NCBI GenBank assembly: GCA_003454605.1
Contig: DMKD01000399.1
Location: 1 to 14,217, forward strand
Reading direction: 5' to 3'
DNA: 14,217 bases
Origin: Spirochaeta sp.
Lineage (GTDB): Bacteria; Spirochaetota; Spirochaetia; UBA9216
The translations under genes and the position numbers were made by a program. Below, one piece after another: positions 6,767 through 13,981 of this stretch. The number at the start of each line of letters is the position of its first letter. The first letter of the stretch is position 1. The notes beneath the pieces are model-generated. The model searched no databases. It was given only the letters and a program-made list of their open reading frames with translations, and was not told the DNA's origin.

Positions 6767-8479
6767 TTATGCGTCTAGAGGATCATCTTTATGTTTAAGA
6801 AAATCAATTATGAAAATTATATTCATAATGAGCATTATGACCTCAATTACTAATACGGTTATACCCGTTACAGGATTACTCATGATTGTTCCGGGAAGAA
6901 CAACAGCTGAAAACCAGATTATTGCAGCAGTCACAGTAATCCACAGTAAATAAGCCGGAATGAGAGCAAAGGTGCCCTTTGTTTTCTGTCTCTTTGTAAT
7001 CCAGGAAACTCCTGTTAGCAGCGCTATTGATGCAATTAACTGGTTGGCTGTTCCGAAAGAAGGCCACAGTATAGTAAAATTACCGCTCCATGCAAGATAG
7101 ATACCAATGACTGCCGGTACCAAAGAAGCAATCCATCGGTTGGTAAAAAAGTTGTATACTCCTTCATTTTTATCCTTCAACGGTGAAAGTATTTCAGCAA
7201 AAGTATAACGTCCAAGACGGTTGGTTGTATCGAGTGTTGTCATTGCAAAAGAAGCAACCCACATACCCGCAATTATCTGAACAATCTTTGTAGGTATAAA
7301 CTTCAGCCACGTAGAAGCAACCATAGCCGCATAGGAACCAGTAAACATTGCTGCTTTGGGATAGCTGCCCATCATTGAACTGGTATAATTTGTTCCCCAA
7401 TTGGAAGTTGTAATGTCCATTCCTTTACCGACCATAAGTTCAAGCCCGAATCCGGCAACAGAGACAACAACAAGAGTTGAAAGAAATCCTTCGGTAAGCA
7501 TAGAACCATATCCAATCTTTAGACCGTCACTTTCCTTCTCAAGCTGTTTTGAAGTTGTTCCGGATGCAACCAATGAATGAAACCCTGAAAGAGAACCGCA
7601 TGCGATGATAAGTACAATTGCGGGCCAGAACGGTGTAGCCTTTCCTCCGGATACGATCGGAGCAAATGAAGTAAATGCCGGAGCAGTAAAACCCTGAAAA
7701 CTGAATACTGCGGCTATCGCTCCTACAATTAAACCAAGATAGAGAAGCCATGAATTAAGATAATCTCTCGGTTGGAGAAGAACATTAACAGGTATAGCGG
7801 ATGCAATAATGATATAAAAGAAAATAATAATATACCATGTGCCCTTTGAAGCCACGATTGGCAGCATTGATCCGCCCCAAATCGAAAGTCCAAGAAGTAT
7901 TATACCGATTATTGTAGCAAGGGTAAAATTCATCTTCACTCTATATATCAAAACTCCAAGAATCAGAGCCGCAGCTATTTTCATAATATATGCTGTTGGA
8001 ATTTCCGGTGTACCAACGAACATCCCGTTAACAACCGCGCCGAAAGCTGCAATTACTAGAATCAGCAAAAAGAAGACAAGCCAGTAAAACAATCTGCCTG
8101 TTCTTTTAGTGATAAGATCTGATGCTACAAACTGAATTGACTTTCCATCATATCTCACAGAAGCCATAAGTGAAAGATAATCATGTACAGCTCCAATAAA
8201 GATATTTCCAAACCAAACCCAGAGCAAAGCCGGAACCCATCCCCAAGCCATAGCTAGAACAGGACCTATAATGGGCGCGGCACCTGCAATAGAGGCAAAA
8301 TGGTGCCCAAAAAGAACTGGAGCTTTTGACGGGATATAATCCACACCGTCATCAAACCTTACAGCAGGCGTTTTAATATTGTCGTCCGCTTTTACAAATT
8401 CTTTCTCCAGCTTTTTCCCATAGGTAAGATAGAGAGTGATGTAGACAACAATACCTACAACAACAATCAAAGTCGTCAT
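6767..8479 (-). CDS. cstA: CstA/BtsT-family transporter
   Basis: This is a polytopic inner-membrane transporter of the carbon-starvation family; characterised relatives take up pyruvate (BtsT, CstA) or peptides. With the start used here it has 570 residues, shorter than the roughly 700-residue enterobacterial proteins. Family motifs are PVLFGHHFASIAGAAPIIGP (54-73), GNIFIGAVHDY (91-101), LQPRDYLNSW (235-244) and ACGSLSGFHSLVASGTTSKQ (293-312), followed by a C-terminal five-helix region. ATG 8479 is chosen because AGAGGAGAC lies just upstream and the first helix begins at once. The frame can be extended to 8533, but that runs through the predicted promoter. It is first in a four-gene operon with the small protein, the ATPase and the membrane protein. 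A LytTR-type operator precedes it. No YbdD/YjiX-like companion gene is nearby. Confidence 0.95.
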   Translation of the reverse strand: MTTLIVVVGIVVYITLYLTYGKKLEKEFVKADDNIKTPAVRFDDGVDYIPSKAPVLFGHHFASIAGAAPIIGPVLAMAWGWVPALLWVWFGNIFIGAVHDYLSLMASVRYDGKSIQFVASDLITKRTGRLFYWLVFFLLILVIAAFGAVVNGMFVGTPEIPTAYIMKIAAALILGVLIYRVKMNFTLATIIGIILLGLSIWGGSMLPIVASKGTWYIIIFFYIIIASAIPVNVLLQPRDYLNSWLLYLGLIVGAIAAVFSFQGFTAPAFTSFAPIVSGGKATPFWPAIVLIIACGSLSGFHSLVASGTTSKQLEKESDGLKIGYGSMLTEGFLSTLVVVSVAGFGLELMVGKGMDITTSNWGTNYTSSMMGSYPKAAMFTGSYAAMVASTWLKFIPTKIVQIIAGMWVASFAMTTLDTTNRLGRYTFAEILSPLKDKNEGVYNFFTNRWIASLVPAVIGIYLAWSGNFTILWPSFGTANQLIASIALLTGVSWITKRQKTKGTFALIPAYLLWITVTAAIIWFSAVVLPGTIMSNPVTGITVLVIEVIMLIMNIIFIIDFLKHKDDPLDA

Positions 8480-8510
8480 GTCTGTCTCCTCTAAATAAAA
8501 ATTTTTATAG

Positions 8511-8539
8511 ATTATAACTTTTTTATAGATCAACGATTT
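8511..8539 (-). promoter_or_regulatory. Activator-dependent-looking promoter of the cstA operon
   Basis: A consensus -10 TATAAT lies at 8516-8511 on the minus strand. The hexamer 17 bases upstream (8539-8534, AAATCG) matches the -35 consensus poorly. A strong -10 with no -35, and tandem repeats ending 9 bases further upstream, is the arrangement expected for a promoter needing a bound activator. The leader would be about 25 bases and carries the AGGAG ribosome site of cstA. Confidence 0.6.
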
Positions 8540-8548
8540 TAATTGGGA

Positions 8549-8580
8549 ATGAAATGCATAATTTCAGGTATGAAATGCAT
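8549..8580 (-). promoter_or_regulatory. Tandem direct repeat, predicted LytTR response-regulator operator
   Basis: Two perfect 11 bp direct repeats, ATGCATTTCAT on the minus strand, lie at 8580-8570 and 8559-8549. They start 21 bp apart, two helical turns. LytTR-domain regulators typically bind two such direct repeats on one face of the helix. As I recall it, the published E. coli YpdB site is GGCATTTCAT-N11-GGCATTTCAT; here it is TGCATTTCAT-N11-TGCATTTCAT, 9 of 10 matching in each half and the same spacing. The site begins right after the stop codon of the LytTR regulator gene and ends upstream of the cstA promoter. Confidence 0.8.
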
Positions 8581-9357
8581 TTATGGTTTTTCTATGGACA
8601 TCAACCTTCTGAATTCATGTACTTTACTTCTTGAAACAGGAACGGCATCGTCGAAATAATCCATAGTAAGCTGATATGTATTATTAAACCATAGACCAAT
8701 TTTTTCAATGTGATTCAGATTGATAAGATAACTGCGGTGTGTTTTAAAAAAATTGTGCTTTTTCAGCAACTCTTCAAAATAGGTTATAGTCTTGCTATCC
8801 TCATACTCCCTACTGCAGGTTATGATTCGGGTTTTTTTACCGGAAGCTATTAAAACTGAAATATTCTCAGGTTTAATAGGAAGAAAATTATCTCCGTTAA
8901 CAACTATAACATGAAATGGTTTTAATATGCTTTCCTTCTTATTATAAACCTCGATTAGTTTTGTGACTTTTGTGGAAAAATCTTCAGTGCTTACTGTTTG
9001 AGCTTCAGTAAATCTTTTAATACTTAAAACCAAACGCTCACTTTCATAGGGTTTCAGGAGATAATCAAGAGCGCCAACTTCAAACGCCTTTATTGCAAAA
9101 CCATCATATGCTGTAGTGAAAATAACATATGGCTTCTGTTCCAGGTTCTGAAGATACTCAGCAAGCTCAATCCCAGTCATCTCAGGCATCTGAATATCTA
9201 GAAATACTATATCAGGGTTCTTTCGAGAAATCTGCTTGAGCGCTTCTATTCCGTCCTCAGCCTCTCCCACAATATCTATTGTATCAATCTTTGAAAGCAG
9301 ATAGACCAATTCATCACGTGATGGTTTTTCATCATCCACTACAAGCACACTTATCAT
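8581..9357 (-). CDS. LytTR-family response regulator (YpdB/BtsR-like)
   Basis: The 258 residues are in two domains. The N-terminal receiver (about 1-120) has the acidic pair D8/D9, phospho-acceptor D54 (VFLDIQMPEM), T81/T82 (FTTAY) and K102 (LKPY). The C-terminal LytTR DNA-binding domain (about 155-255) contains ISVLIASGKKTRIIT, then FFKTHRSYLINLNHIEKI and VPVSRSKVHEFRRL, the usual order for this family. It is predicted to be phosphorylated by the kinase encoded 14 bp upstream and to activate target promoters. The start is ATG 9357, with AGAGGCAGG as ribosome site in the gap after the kinase stop. The cstA operon lies directly downstream on the same strand, preceded by a matching tandem repeat, which makes it the likely target. 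Confidence 0.95.
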   Translation of the reverse strand: MISVLVVDDEKPSRDELVYLLSKIDTIDIVGEAEDGIEALKQISRKNPDIVFLDIQMPEMTGIELAEYLQNLEQKPYVIFTTAYDGFAIKAFEVGALDYLLKPYESERLVLSIKRFTEAQTVSTEDFSTKVTKLIEVYNKKESILKPFHVIVVNGDNFLPIKPENISVLIASGKKTRIITCSREYEDSKTITYFEELLKKHNFFKTHRSYLINLNHIEKIGLWFNNTYQLTMDYFDDAVPVSRSKVHEFRRLMSIEKP

Positions 9358-9371
9358 AAACCTGCCTCTTT

Positions 9372-11042
9372 TTATGGGATTCTTAATATAACCGCAGTAC
9401 CACTGCCAAACTTACTGTTGATATCCAGCTTGGCTGCATCGCCATATTTAATATTCAGACGCTTGCTGATATTTATCAAAGCGCTGTTTTCAGAATCGTC
9501 ATCATTCAGAAGGTTACTTAATCTATCCTTCTCAATCCCGACACCATTGTCCTTAACAGTAATAGTAACACCTCTTCTGTCTGATTTAGCTGAAACTTTA
9601 ATCTTACCACCGTTGCGGCGAACCATAACACCGTGTTTAACCGCATTCTCCACAATAGGCTGGAGTAAAAGAGGCGGAATTTTGCAGTCAATTGATGGAG
9701 GAACCGAAAAATCTACTTTGAGTTTGTTACCGAATCTGGCCTTTTCTATTTCAAGATATGAACGTATATGTTCTATCTCTTTATGTATGCTAACCTCCTC
9801 CTTGTCGACCTGAACATTATTCCGGAAAAATAAACTTAAGTACTGCAGCAGTTCTCTTGCTTTTTCAGGATCTGTTCTGACAAGAGAGACTATCGTATTG
9901 ATTGCATTAAATAAAAAATGCGGGTTTATCTGTGCCTGTAAAGCTTTTAATTCCGCTTGATCTACTAGTTTAATCTGCTCTTCTATTTTGCTGAGCTCAA
10001 TCTGGGTTGCAAATAACTCGCAAAGACCTTTACCCAGCATTATATCTACAGGCTTTATTGCATTCTGCTCTTCCCTGTATAATTTTAGAATTCCTATTAC
10101 TTCAGCATCCTGCATAATCGGTACAAAAACAGCAGAATTCAGTTTATCTCCTTCCGCAAACGAATCGATTTCTTTCATAGATTCAACAATAATAATTTTT
10201 TTCTGTTTTATAACTTTCTTACATGTTTCCGACATAAAAGAATCGTCATATTTTTTCCAATCAGAGCCCCCCCCGATAAAGGCCAATAAACCATCCTTAT
10301 CAGTAAAAGAAACAGCATCAAGATCTGTGTTTTCAAGTACAATTTTGGCAGTTGCATGCGCAGTTTCTTTATTAAAACCTTTTCTGAAATATTGAAGCGT
10401 TTTACTTGCTATATCCAGCACGAGTTCAGCCTGATTTGCCGCAACTCTTTCATACTCCTTTTTAACACTTTCAATTATTGCAATAAAAATACCGATTCCC
10501 AGAGAATTTGCAACAATCATCGGCAAAGCAATTATTGAGACCAGCGAAATTGCATCTTCAACCGGACGCACTATTATCAGGATAATGATCATCTGCATCA
10601 TTTCTGCTGCAGCTCCGGCAACAATTGCAAAAAGCCATTTAGTTTCAGCTTTCTGCAATGATTTCTTCAGGAGCCCACCCAGCAACCCTTCAAGAATAGT
10701 TGAAAGCATACATGCAAATGCTGTGAAACCTCCTATATCAATAGCCCATCTATGTAGACCGGCCACAATACCTGATAGCAACCCGACAACCGGCCCCCCT
10801 ATTAATCCTGCTACAAAAACACCCACAACCCTTGAATTAGCGATAGCACCATTTACAGGCACACCCATATATGTGCTTATTATACCGAAAGTACTGAAAA
10901 ACAAAACAAGAAGAATTTGATCTTTAAAATTTCTTTTCCTTTTCGCTAGATTTCTACGCACATATTTAGATTGTGAAACTATTATTGCAAGAAATGCAAC
11001 CAATCCAATTTGATTTACTAGTGTTTGCAAAATATGTATCAT
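9372..11042 (-). CDS. LytS/YpdA/BtsS-type sensor histidine kinase
   Basis: The 556-residue product is an inner-membrane sensor. The N-terminal part (about 1-195) is the 5TM-5TMR_LYT sensor region, with the typical stretches STYMGVPVNGAIANSRVVG and GLLSGIVAGLHRWAIDIGGF. A GAF-like domain follows (about 215-345), then the His_kinase dimerisation segment ALQAQINPHFLFNAINTI with phosphorylatable H375. The ATPase domain has the N box PIVENAVKHG (N466) and DNGVGI (498-503). Enterobacterial relatives BtsS and YpdA respond to external pyruvate. Whether this one does is inference, supported by the CstA-type transporter gene next door. ATG 11042 is the first possible start, since a TGA codon lies directly before it in frame. 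Its ribosome site is weak. It forms an operon with the response regulator (14 bp gap). Confidence 0.95.
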   Translation of the reverse strand: MIHILQTLVNQIGLVAFLAIIVSQSKYVRRNLAKRKRNFKDQILLVLFFSTFGIISTYMGVPVNGAIANSRVVGVFVAGLIGGPVVGLLSGIVAGLHRWAIDIGGFTAFACMLSTILEGLLGGLLKKSLQKAETKWLFAIVAGAAAEMMQMIIILIIVRPVEDAISLVSIIALPMIVANSLGIGIFIAIIESVKKEYERVAANQAELVLDIASKTLQYFRKGFNKETAHATAKIVLENTDLDAVSFTDKDGLLAFIGGGSDWKKYDDSFMSETCKKVIKQKKIIIVESMKEIDSFAEGDKLNSAVFVPIMQDAEVIGILKLYREEQNAIKPVDIMLGKGLCELFATQIELSKIEEQIKLVDQAELKALQAQINPHFLFNAINTIVSLVRTDPEKARELLQYLSLFFRNNVQVDKEEVSIHKEIEHIRSYLEIEKARFGNKLKVDFSVPPSIDCKIPPLLLQPIVENAVKHGVMVRRNGGKIKVSAKSDRRGVTITVKDNGVGIEKDRLSNLLNDDDSENSALINISKRLNIKYGDAAKLDINSKFGSGTAVILRIP

Positions 11043-11111
11043 TCAGAATTTTACCTTACCGCATTATCCTTTTATTTTTATTTATAATGCATTAGCTGTA
11101 TACAATAATCA

Positions 11112-11140
11112 ATGTTAAAAAATATAATTATTCCTGTCAA
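11112..11140 (-). promoter_or_regulatory. Promoter of the sensor kinase/response regulator operon
   Basis: On the minus strand, a perfect -35 TTGACA (11140-11135) is followed after 17 bases by -10 TAACAT (11117-11112), 4 of 6 matching. It lies about 70 bases upstream of the kinase start. No copy of the cstA-type tandem repeat is present here, so autoregulation through that operator is not indicated. Confidence 0.6.
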
Positions 11141-11246
11141 CTTTTTATTTTTTTATTTTAGCCTTTAATACTCTGCAATAATTGAATTCATCTTTGTAAA
11201 TATAATTTTAATAAGCAAATCATCTATTTTCATGAATATTTTCAAC

Positions 11247-11283
11247 TTAGTGTTGACTAACTATTAGTTTTCTAATATATAAT
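11247..11283 (+). promoter_or_regulatory. Promoter with overlapping TTAGT/ACTAA repeats before the broken oxidoreductase
   Basis: TTGACT (11253-11258) is followed after 17 bases by TATATA (11276-11281), or after 19 bases by TATAAT (11278-11283). Alternating inverted repeats overlap the -35 and spacer: TTAGT (11247-11251), ACTAA (11256-11260) and TTAGT (11264-11268), including the palindrome AACTATTAGTT. Such a position suits a repressor operator; I cannot name the regulator. The remaining coding sequence begins about 12 bases after the -10, so the native leader and gene start have been lost. Confidence 0.45.
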
Positions 11284-11294
11284 AATCATATTAT

Positions 11295-12272
11295 GCACTT
11301 GGTTCCCTGCCTTCTGTTGAGGCGGACATTAAACCAATTGAATCTCTACGAAAGAAGGGTGTGGATTTTGCTTTTGATGTTGTCACTTCTGTCAACTTAG
11401 ATGATAAAACCGTTACAACTGAAGGCGGCAGCACTCATATCTATTCCAAACTGGTATTCGCCACAGGCTCTCAACCTTTCGTTCCTCCTATTCCGGGTAC
11501 TGAACTCGATGGGGTTGTTACTATTAAAAAAGAGTGAGAATATATTCAGACCCTAAGAGAGGAACTTCGTTCTGCAAAAAATCTGGTAGTAATCGGTGCA
11601 GGTTTCATCGGCGTTGAAATGTGTGATGAATTTGTTAAAATTTCTGAAAATGTAACCTTGATTGAAGCACTGGATTCCATACTGCCATTGGCATTTGACA
11701 AGAATATGTCAGAAAGTATTGAAAAGAAACTGATTGAACATGGTGTAAAAATTCATAAATCTTCCCTGGTATCTCGCATTGTTGGCGACAACGGGAAAGT
11801 ATCGAGTATTGAACTCTCAGACGGTTCAGTCATCCCGGCCGATAAAGTTATTTTATCCATTGGATATCGACCAAACACAACACTTGCCAAAGAAGCCGGT
11901 TTGCGATTGGGGTCTACCGGTGGCATTTGGACCGATGAGTACCTGAGGACCTCAGCCGAAGACATATTTGCCGTGGGAGACTGTATTGAACACAAAGATT
12001 TCTTTACACGAAAACCTTCACGCCTCATGCTGACTTCAACTGCAGCAGCAGAAGCGCGCATTGCCGGAATGAATCTGTTTAATTTAAAGATTATTAGACA
12101 GTGCAAAGGCAATATCGCTATTTTCTCATCATCTCTGAATGATATATCCATGGGTGCGGCAGGATTAACTGAAAGCCAGGCGCTTAAAGAGGGTTTTGAG
12201 TTCGAAATTGGCTACAGCGAAGGTTTTGATCGTCACCCGGGCAAACTCCCCGATTGGAGCTGCCGCCTGTAA
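11295..12272 (+). pseudogene. Broken FAD/NAD(P)-dependent disulfide oxidoreductase (NADH oxidase/CoA-disulfide reductase type)
   Basis: Conceptual translation in one frame gives a recognisable flavoprotein. It has SLRKKGVDFAFDVVTSVNLD, LVFATGSQPFVPPIPG, the NAD-binding motif VVIGAGFIGVEM, the FAD-binding motif DIFAVGDCIEHKD and FDRHPGKLPD. Three lesions are visible. The first 40-50 residues, with the FAD GxGxxG motif and the redox cysteine region, are missing. An in-frame TGA interrupts it at 11535-11537, between IKKE and EYIQTL. After LPD the sequence departs from the family and stops at 12272, losing the dimerisation domain. An ATG-started 217-residue frame survives from 11619 but cannot form a complete enzyme. 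Intact relatives reduce disulfides, oxygen or persulfides with NAD(P)H. A promoter remains directly upstream. Confidence 0.85.
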
Positions 12273-12288
12273 ATTGATTCTGTAAATC

Positions 12289-12511
12289 TTAGTATGAGTG
12301 CTGATGAAATTCGTCTACATTTTCCTTTATAAGCTTGATACCTGCATCATAAAAATCCTCACAGATCGGAGTCATCAGAGTACCGTTTCCAGGCAGACAG
12401 AATATTCAGCTGATCTGCAGCAGCCTTTATAGAGGGTTCTATCTGCTCAATCTCTTCCATACCGAACATTCCACCCTCTCCGGAATGGATGAAACATCTT
12501 CTAGAAAACAC
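12289..12511 (-). pseudogene. Decayed gene fragments, one PdxA-like
   Basis: The 455 bp gap between the oxidoreductase remnant and the SAF gene holds no intact gene but has coding fragments on the minus strand. At 12511-12359, one frame reads HSGEGGMFGMEEIEQIEP, then SIKAAADQ, then drifts and stops. HxGEGGxxGxEEIxxIxP is the metal- and substrate-site signature of the PdxA (4-hydroxythreonine-4-phosphate dehydrogenase) family. At about 12396-12289 a different frame gives LPGNGTLMTPICEDFYDAG and KLIKENVDEFHQHSY before a stop; I cannot assign that part. A frameshift and deletions separate the pieces. The fragments lie downstream of the SAF oxidoreductase and transketolase genes, so the lost gene may have belonged to the same operon. 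Further degraded sequence at 12512-12727 shows nothing I can name. Confidence 0.55.
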
Positions 12512-12661
12512 CATGAGTACATTACTGTAATTCTGGACAAGTCATTGCGGGCTGAAGCCAATGATGACCGTTGGAAAGATGATTCATAAGTATTTCTAGA
12601 GCAGCCTTAATGCTATTCTTTTTCACCTTGGGAGTCTGAAACTTATACCGTCTTCCACACG

Positions 12662-12688
12662 ATAACCGGAGTTGCTTCGGGCGGTTAT
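12662..12688 (-). other. Hairpin downstream of the SAF oxidoreductase gene
   Basis: Seven-base arms ATAACCG and CGGTTAT enclose a 13-base loop, starting 40 bases after the stop codon of the SAF gene in its direction of transcription. There is no T-run after the stem, so a terminator role is weak. Part of it may simply be remnant coding sequence. Confidence 0.3.
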
Positions 12689-12727
12689 AAATTAAACAGG
12701 AAAAAGCTCTTAAAGCAAATGCTGTTC

Positions 12728-13963
12728 TTACAGCATCGCCTTCTGCTCATTCCAGCATTTAAGAAGACCGCGGCTTTCATCAACCTTGATGTAGTCCATT
12801 GTTATCAGTTCATCAGCAGCAAGATCACGTGTTACCGTACTCTTTTCAACCAATGCCATGGGTGCGAGGTTCTGTGCAGCTGCGTCTGCCGCAGGGACTG
12901 CAAAGCCGTACATACAGTAACCACCGCTTGTATCTATGATTTCGCCGGCTTCTAGATTTTTCTTGGCCTTGGCACAAACCATAGTTACAAATTTATCCTT
13001 TATGACAAGCGACGGGCGTTTATCACGAAGGATAGAGTGTATCGAGAGCGGCGCTTCAATGTTTCCAAGGTGATAGGGCTTATATAAGTGAAAATACGGC
13101 CCACCCTGCATCTTAAGATACAGAAGTTCATCAATAATAGACTGCTGCTCTGTTGTAAAAACAACAAAAACACCGGGAGCTATATTTCCTATACCGTAAT
13201 CGATAACCGGAGTGGTTGAAAGAATGCCGCCGTCTGCTTTTGGGATATAGGTTGTGTGAAGCTCGTTAACATTAACCTTAGGCCCGTGCATTCCAGGTTT
13301 ATCAATTCCCCAACCGGTTGCATTCGATAATAGAGACATCTCAAGCATGGTTTTTGAGCCGTCAACAAAGCTTGCAATACTTTGCGGATTCAAATTCTTT
13401 TCTTTGCCGTACTCAAAATAATCATCGGGAATCGCATGCAGGTTCAACGGATTGTTTTTGCCCTTACCCGCACAGACGATATCGAGATTAAGCTTCTCAC
13501 AAAACTCAACAAGCTCTAATGTTGCTGCCGGCTCATCACCTGCTCCAACGGAATAGATAACACCGGCATCAGCAGCTTTAGCTTTGTAGTAAACACCGAG
13601 GGCGGCTTCACTCACAGCATTGAGGTTTACAACATGTTTACCTGCGGCAAATGCTGCCAGGGTTACCTCATTGGCAACCGCAGCATCCATATCACTGACA
13701 ATTACAATTTCCATCGGTGTGGAGAGAAAAGCTGAGATAGAATCAACTGCGGTCAATTTTCCGCCTTTCAGTTCAGCTCCGAGTCCGGACTTCTCAACGA
13801 CAAGCTCTGCTTCTTTAATATCCGGATTATAAACAGAGGTCACAAACATTTCGCTGATGGACTGGACCTGAGAGGCCAGGGTGGTAGTCCGCTGTCCGGT
13901 ATCAGTATCAACGCTTCCGGCAAATCCTATTCCTATATCCCTTCCAAAAGGTGTTATTAACAT
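12728..13963 (-). CDS. SAF-domain NAD(P)-dependent oxidoreductase (homoserine-dehydrogenase-like)
   Basis: The 411-residue product has an N-terminal Rossmann-type half and a C-terminal SAF domain (about 335-405, containing LEAGEIIDTSGGYCMYGF). Diagnostic stretches are IVIVSDMDAAVANEV, AAFAAGKHVVNLNAV, GAGDEP (140-145) and CAGKGKNNPLN (164-174). These occur in a family annotated as homoserine-dehydrogenase-like or SAF-domain oxidoreductases of sugar-acid catabolism; the substrate is not known to me. The usual GxGxxG near the N-terminus is not evident: the region reads IGIGFAGSVDTDTGQR. ATG 13963 follows AATGGAG at good spacing. The gene lies after a transketolase gene on the same strand, with a triple-hairpin element between, suggesting a shared carbohydrate pathway. 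The decayed PdxA-like fragment downstream fits that picture. Confidence 0.85.
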   Translation of the reverse strand: MLITPFGRDIGIGFAGSVDTDTGQRTTTLASQVQSISEMFVTSVYNPDIKEAELVVEKSGLGAELKGGKLTAVDSISAFLSTPMEIVIVSDMDAAVANEVTLAAFAAGKHVVNLNAVSEAALGVYYKAKAADAGVIYSVGAGDEPAATLELVEFCEKLNLDIVCAGKGKNNPLNLHAIPDDYFEYGKEKNLNPQSIASFVDGSKTMLEMSLLSNATGWGIDKPGMHGPKVNVNELHTTYIPKADGGILSTTPVIDYGIGNIAPGVFVVFTTEQQSIIDELLYLKMQGGPYFHLYKPYHLGNIEAPLSIHSILRDKRPSLVIKDKFVTMVCAKAKKNLEAGEIIDTSGGYCMYGFAVPAADAAAQNLAPMALVEKSTVTRDLAADELITMDYIKVDESRGLLKCWNEQKAML

Positions 13964-13981
13964 ATTTTACTCCATTAAAAT

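Noticed and set aside
8480..8533. Upstream start for the CstA-type transporter at 8533
   Set aside because: The extension runs through the predicted -10 and leader, and the ATG at 8479 has an AGGAG ribosome site.
11061..11090. Inverted repeat GCATTAT/ATAATGC upstream of the sensor kinase
   Set aside because: The arms are 7 bases and AT-rich in a very AT-rich region, which is too weak to call an operator.
11535..11537. In-frame TGA as a selenocysteine codon or a reassigned codon
   Set aside because: The position is not a catalytic site in this enzyme family, no selenocysteine-type hairpin is evident after it, other genes here use normal stops, and the gene is also truncated at both ends.
12485..12589. 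Short plus-strand frame ending SLRAEANDDRWKDDS
   Set aside because: Only 34 codons, no ribosome site, and it overlaps the minus-strand PdxA-like fragment.
12660..13213. 13-base match CGATAACCGGAGT at 12660 and 13201
   Set aside because: It is short, with no extended similarity. One copy is inside the SAF gene; the other is in degraded sequence, and both can encode Thr-Pro-Val-Ile.
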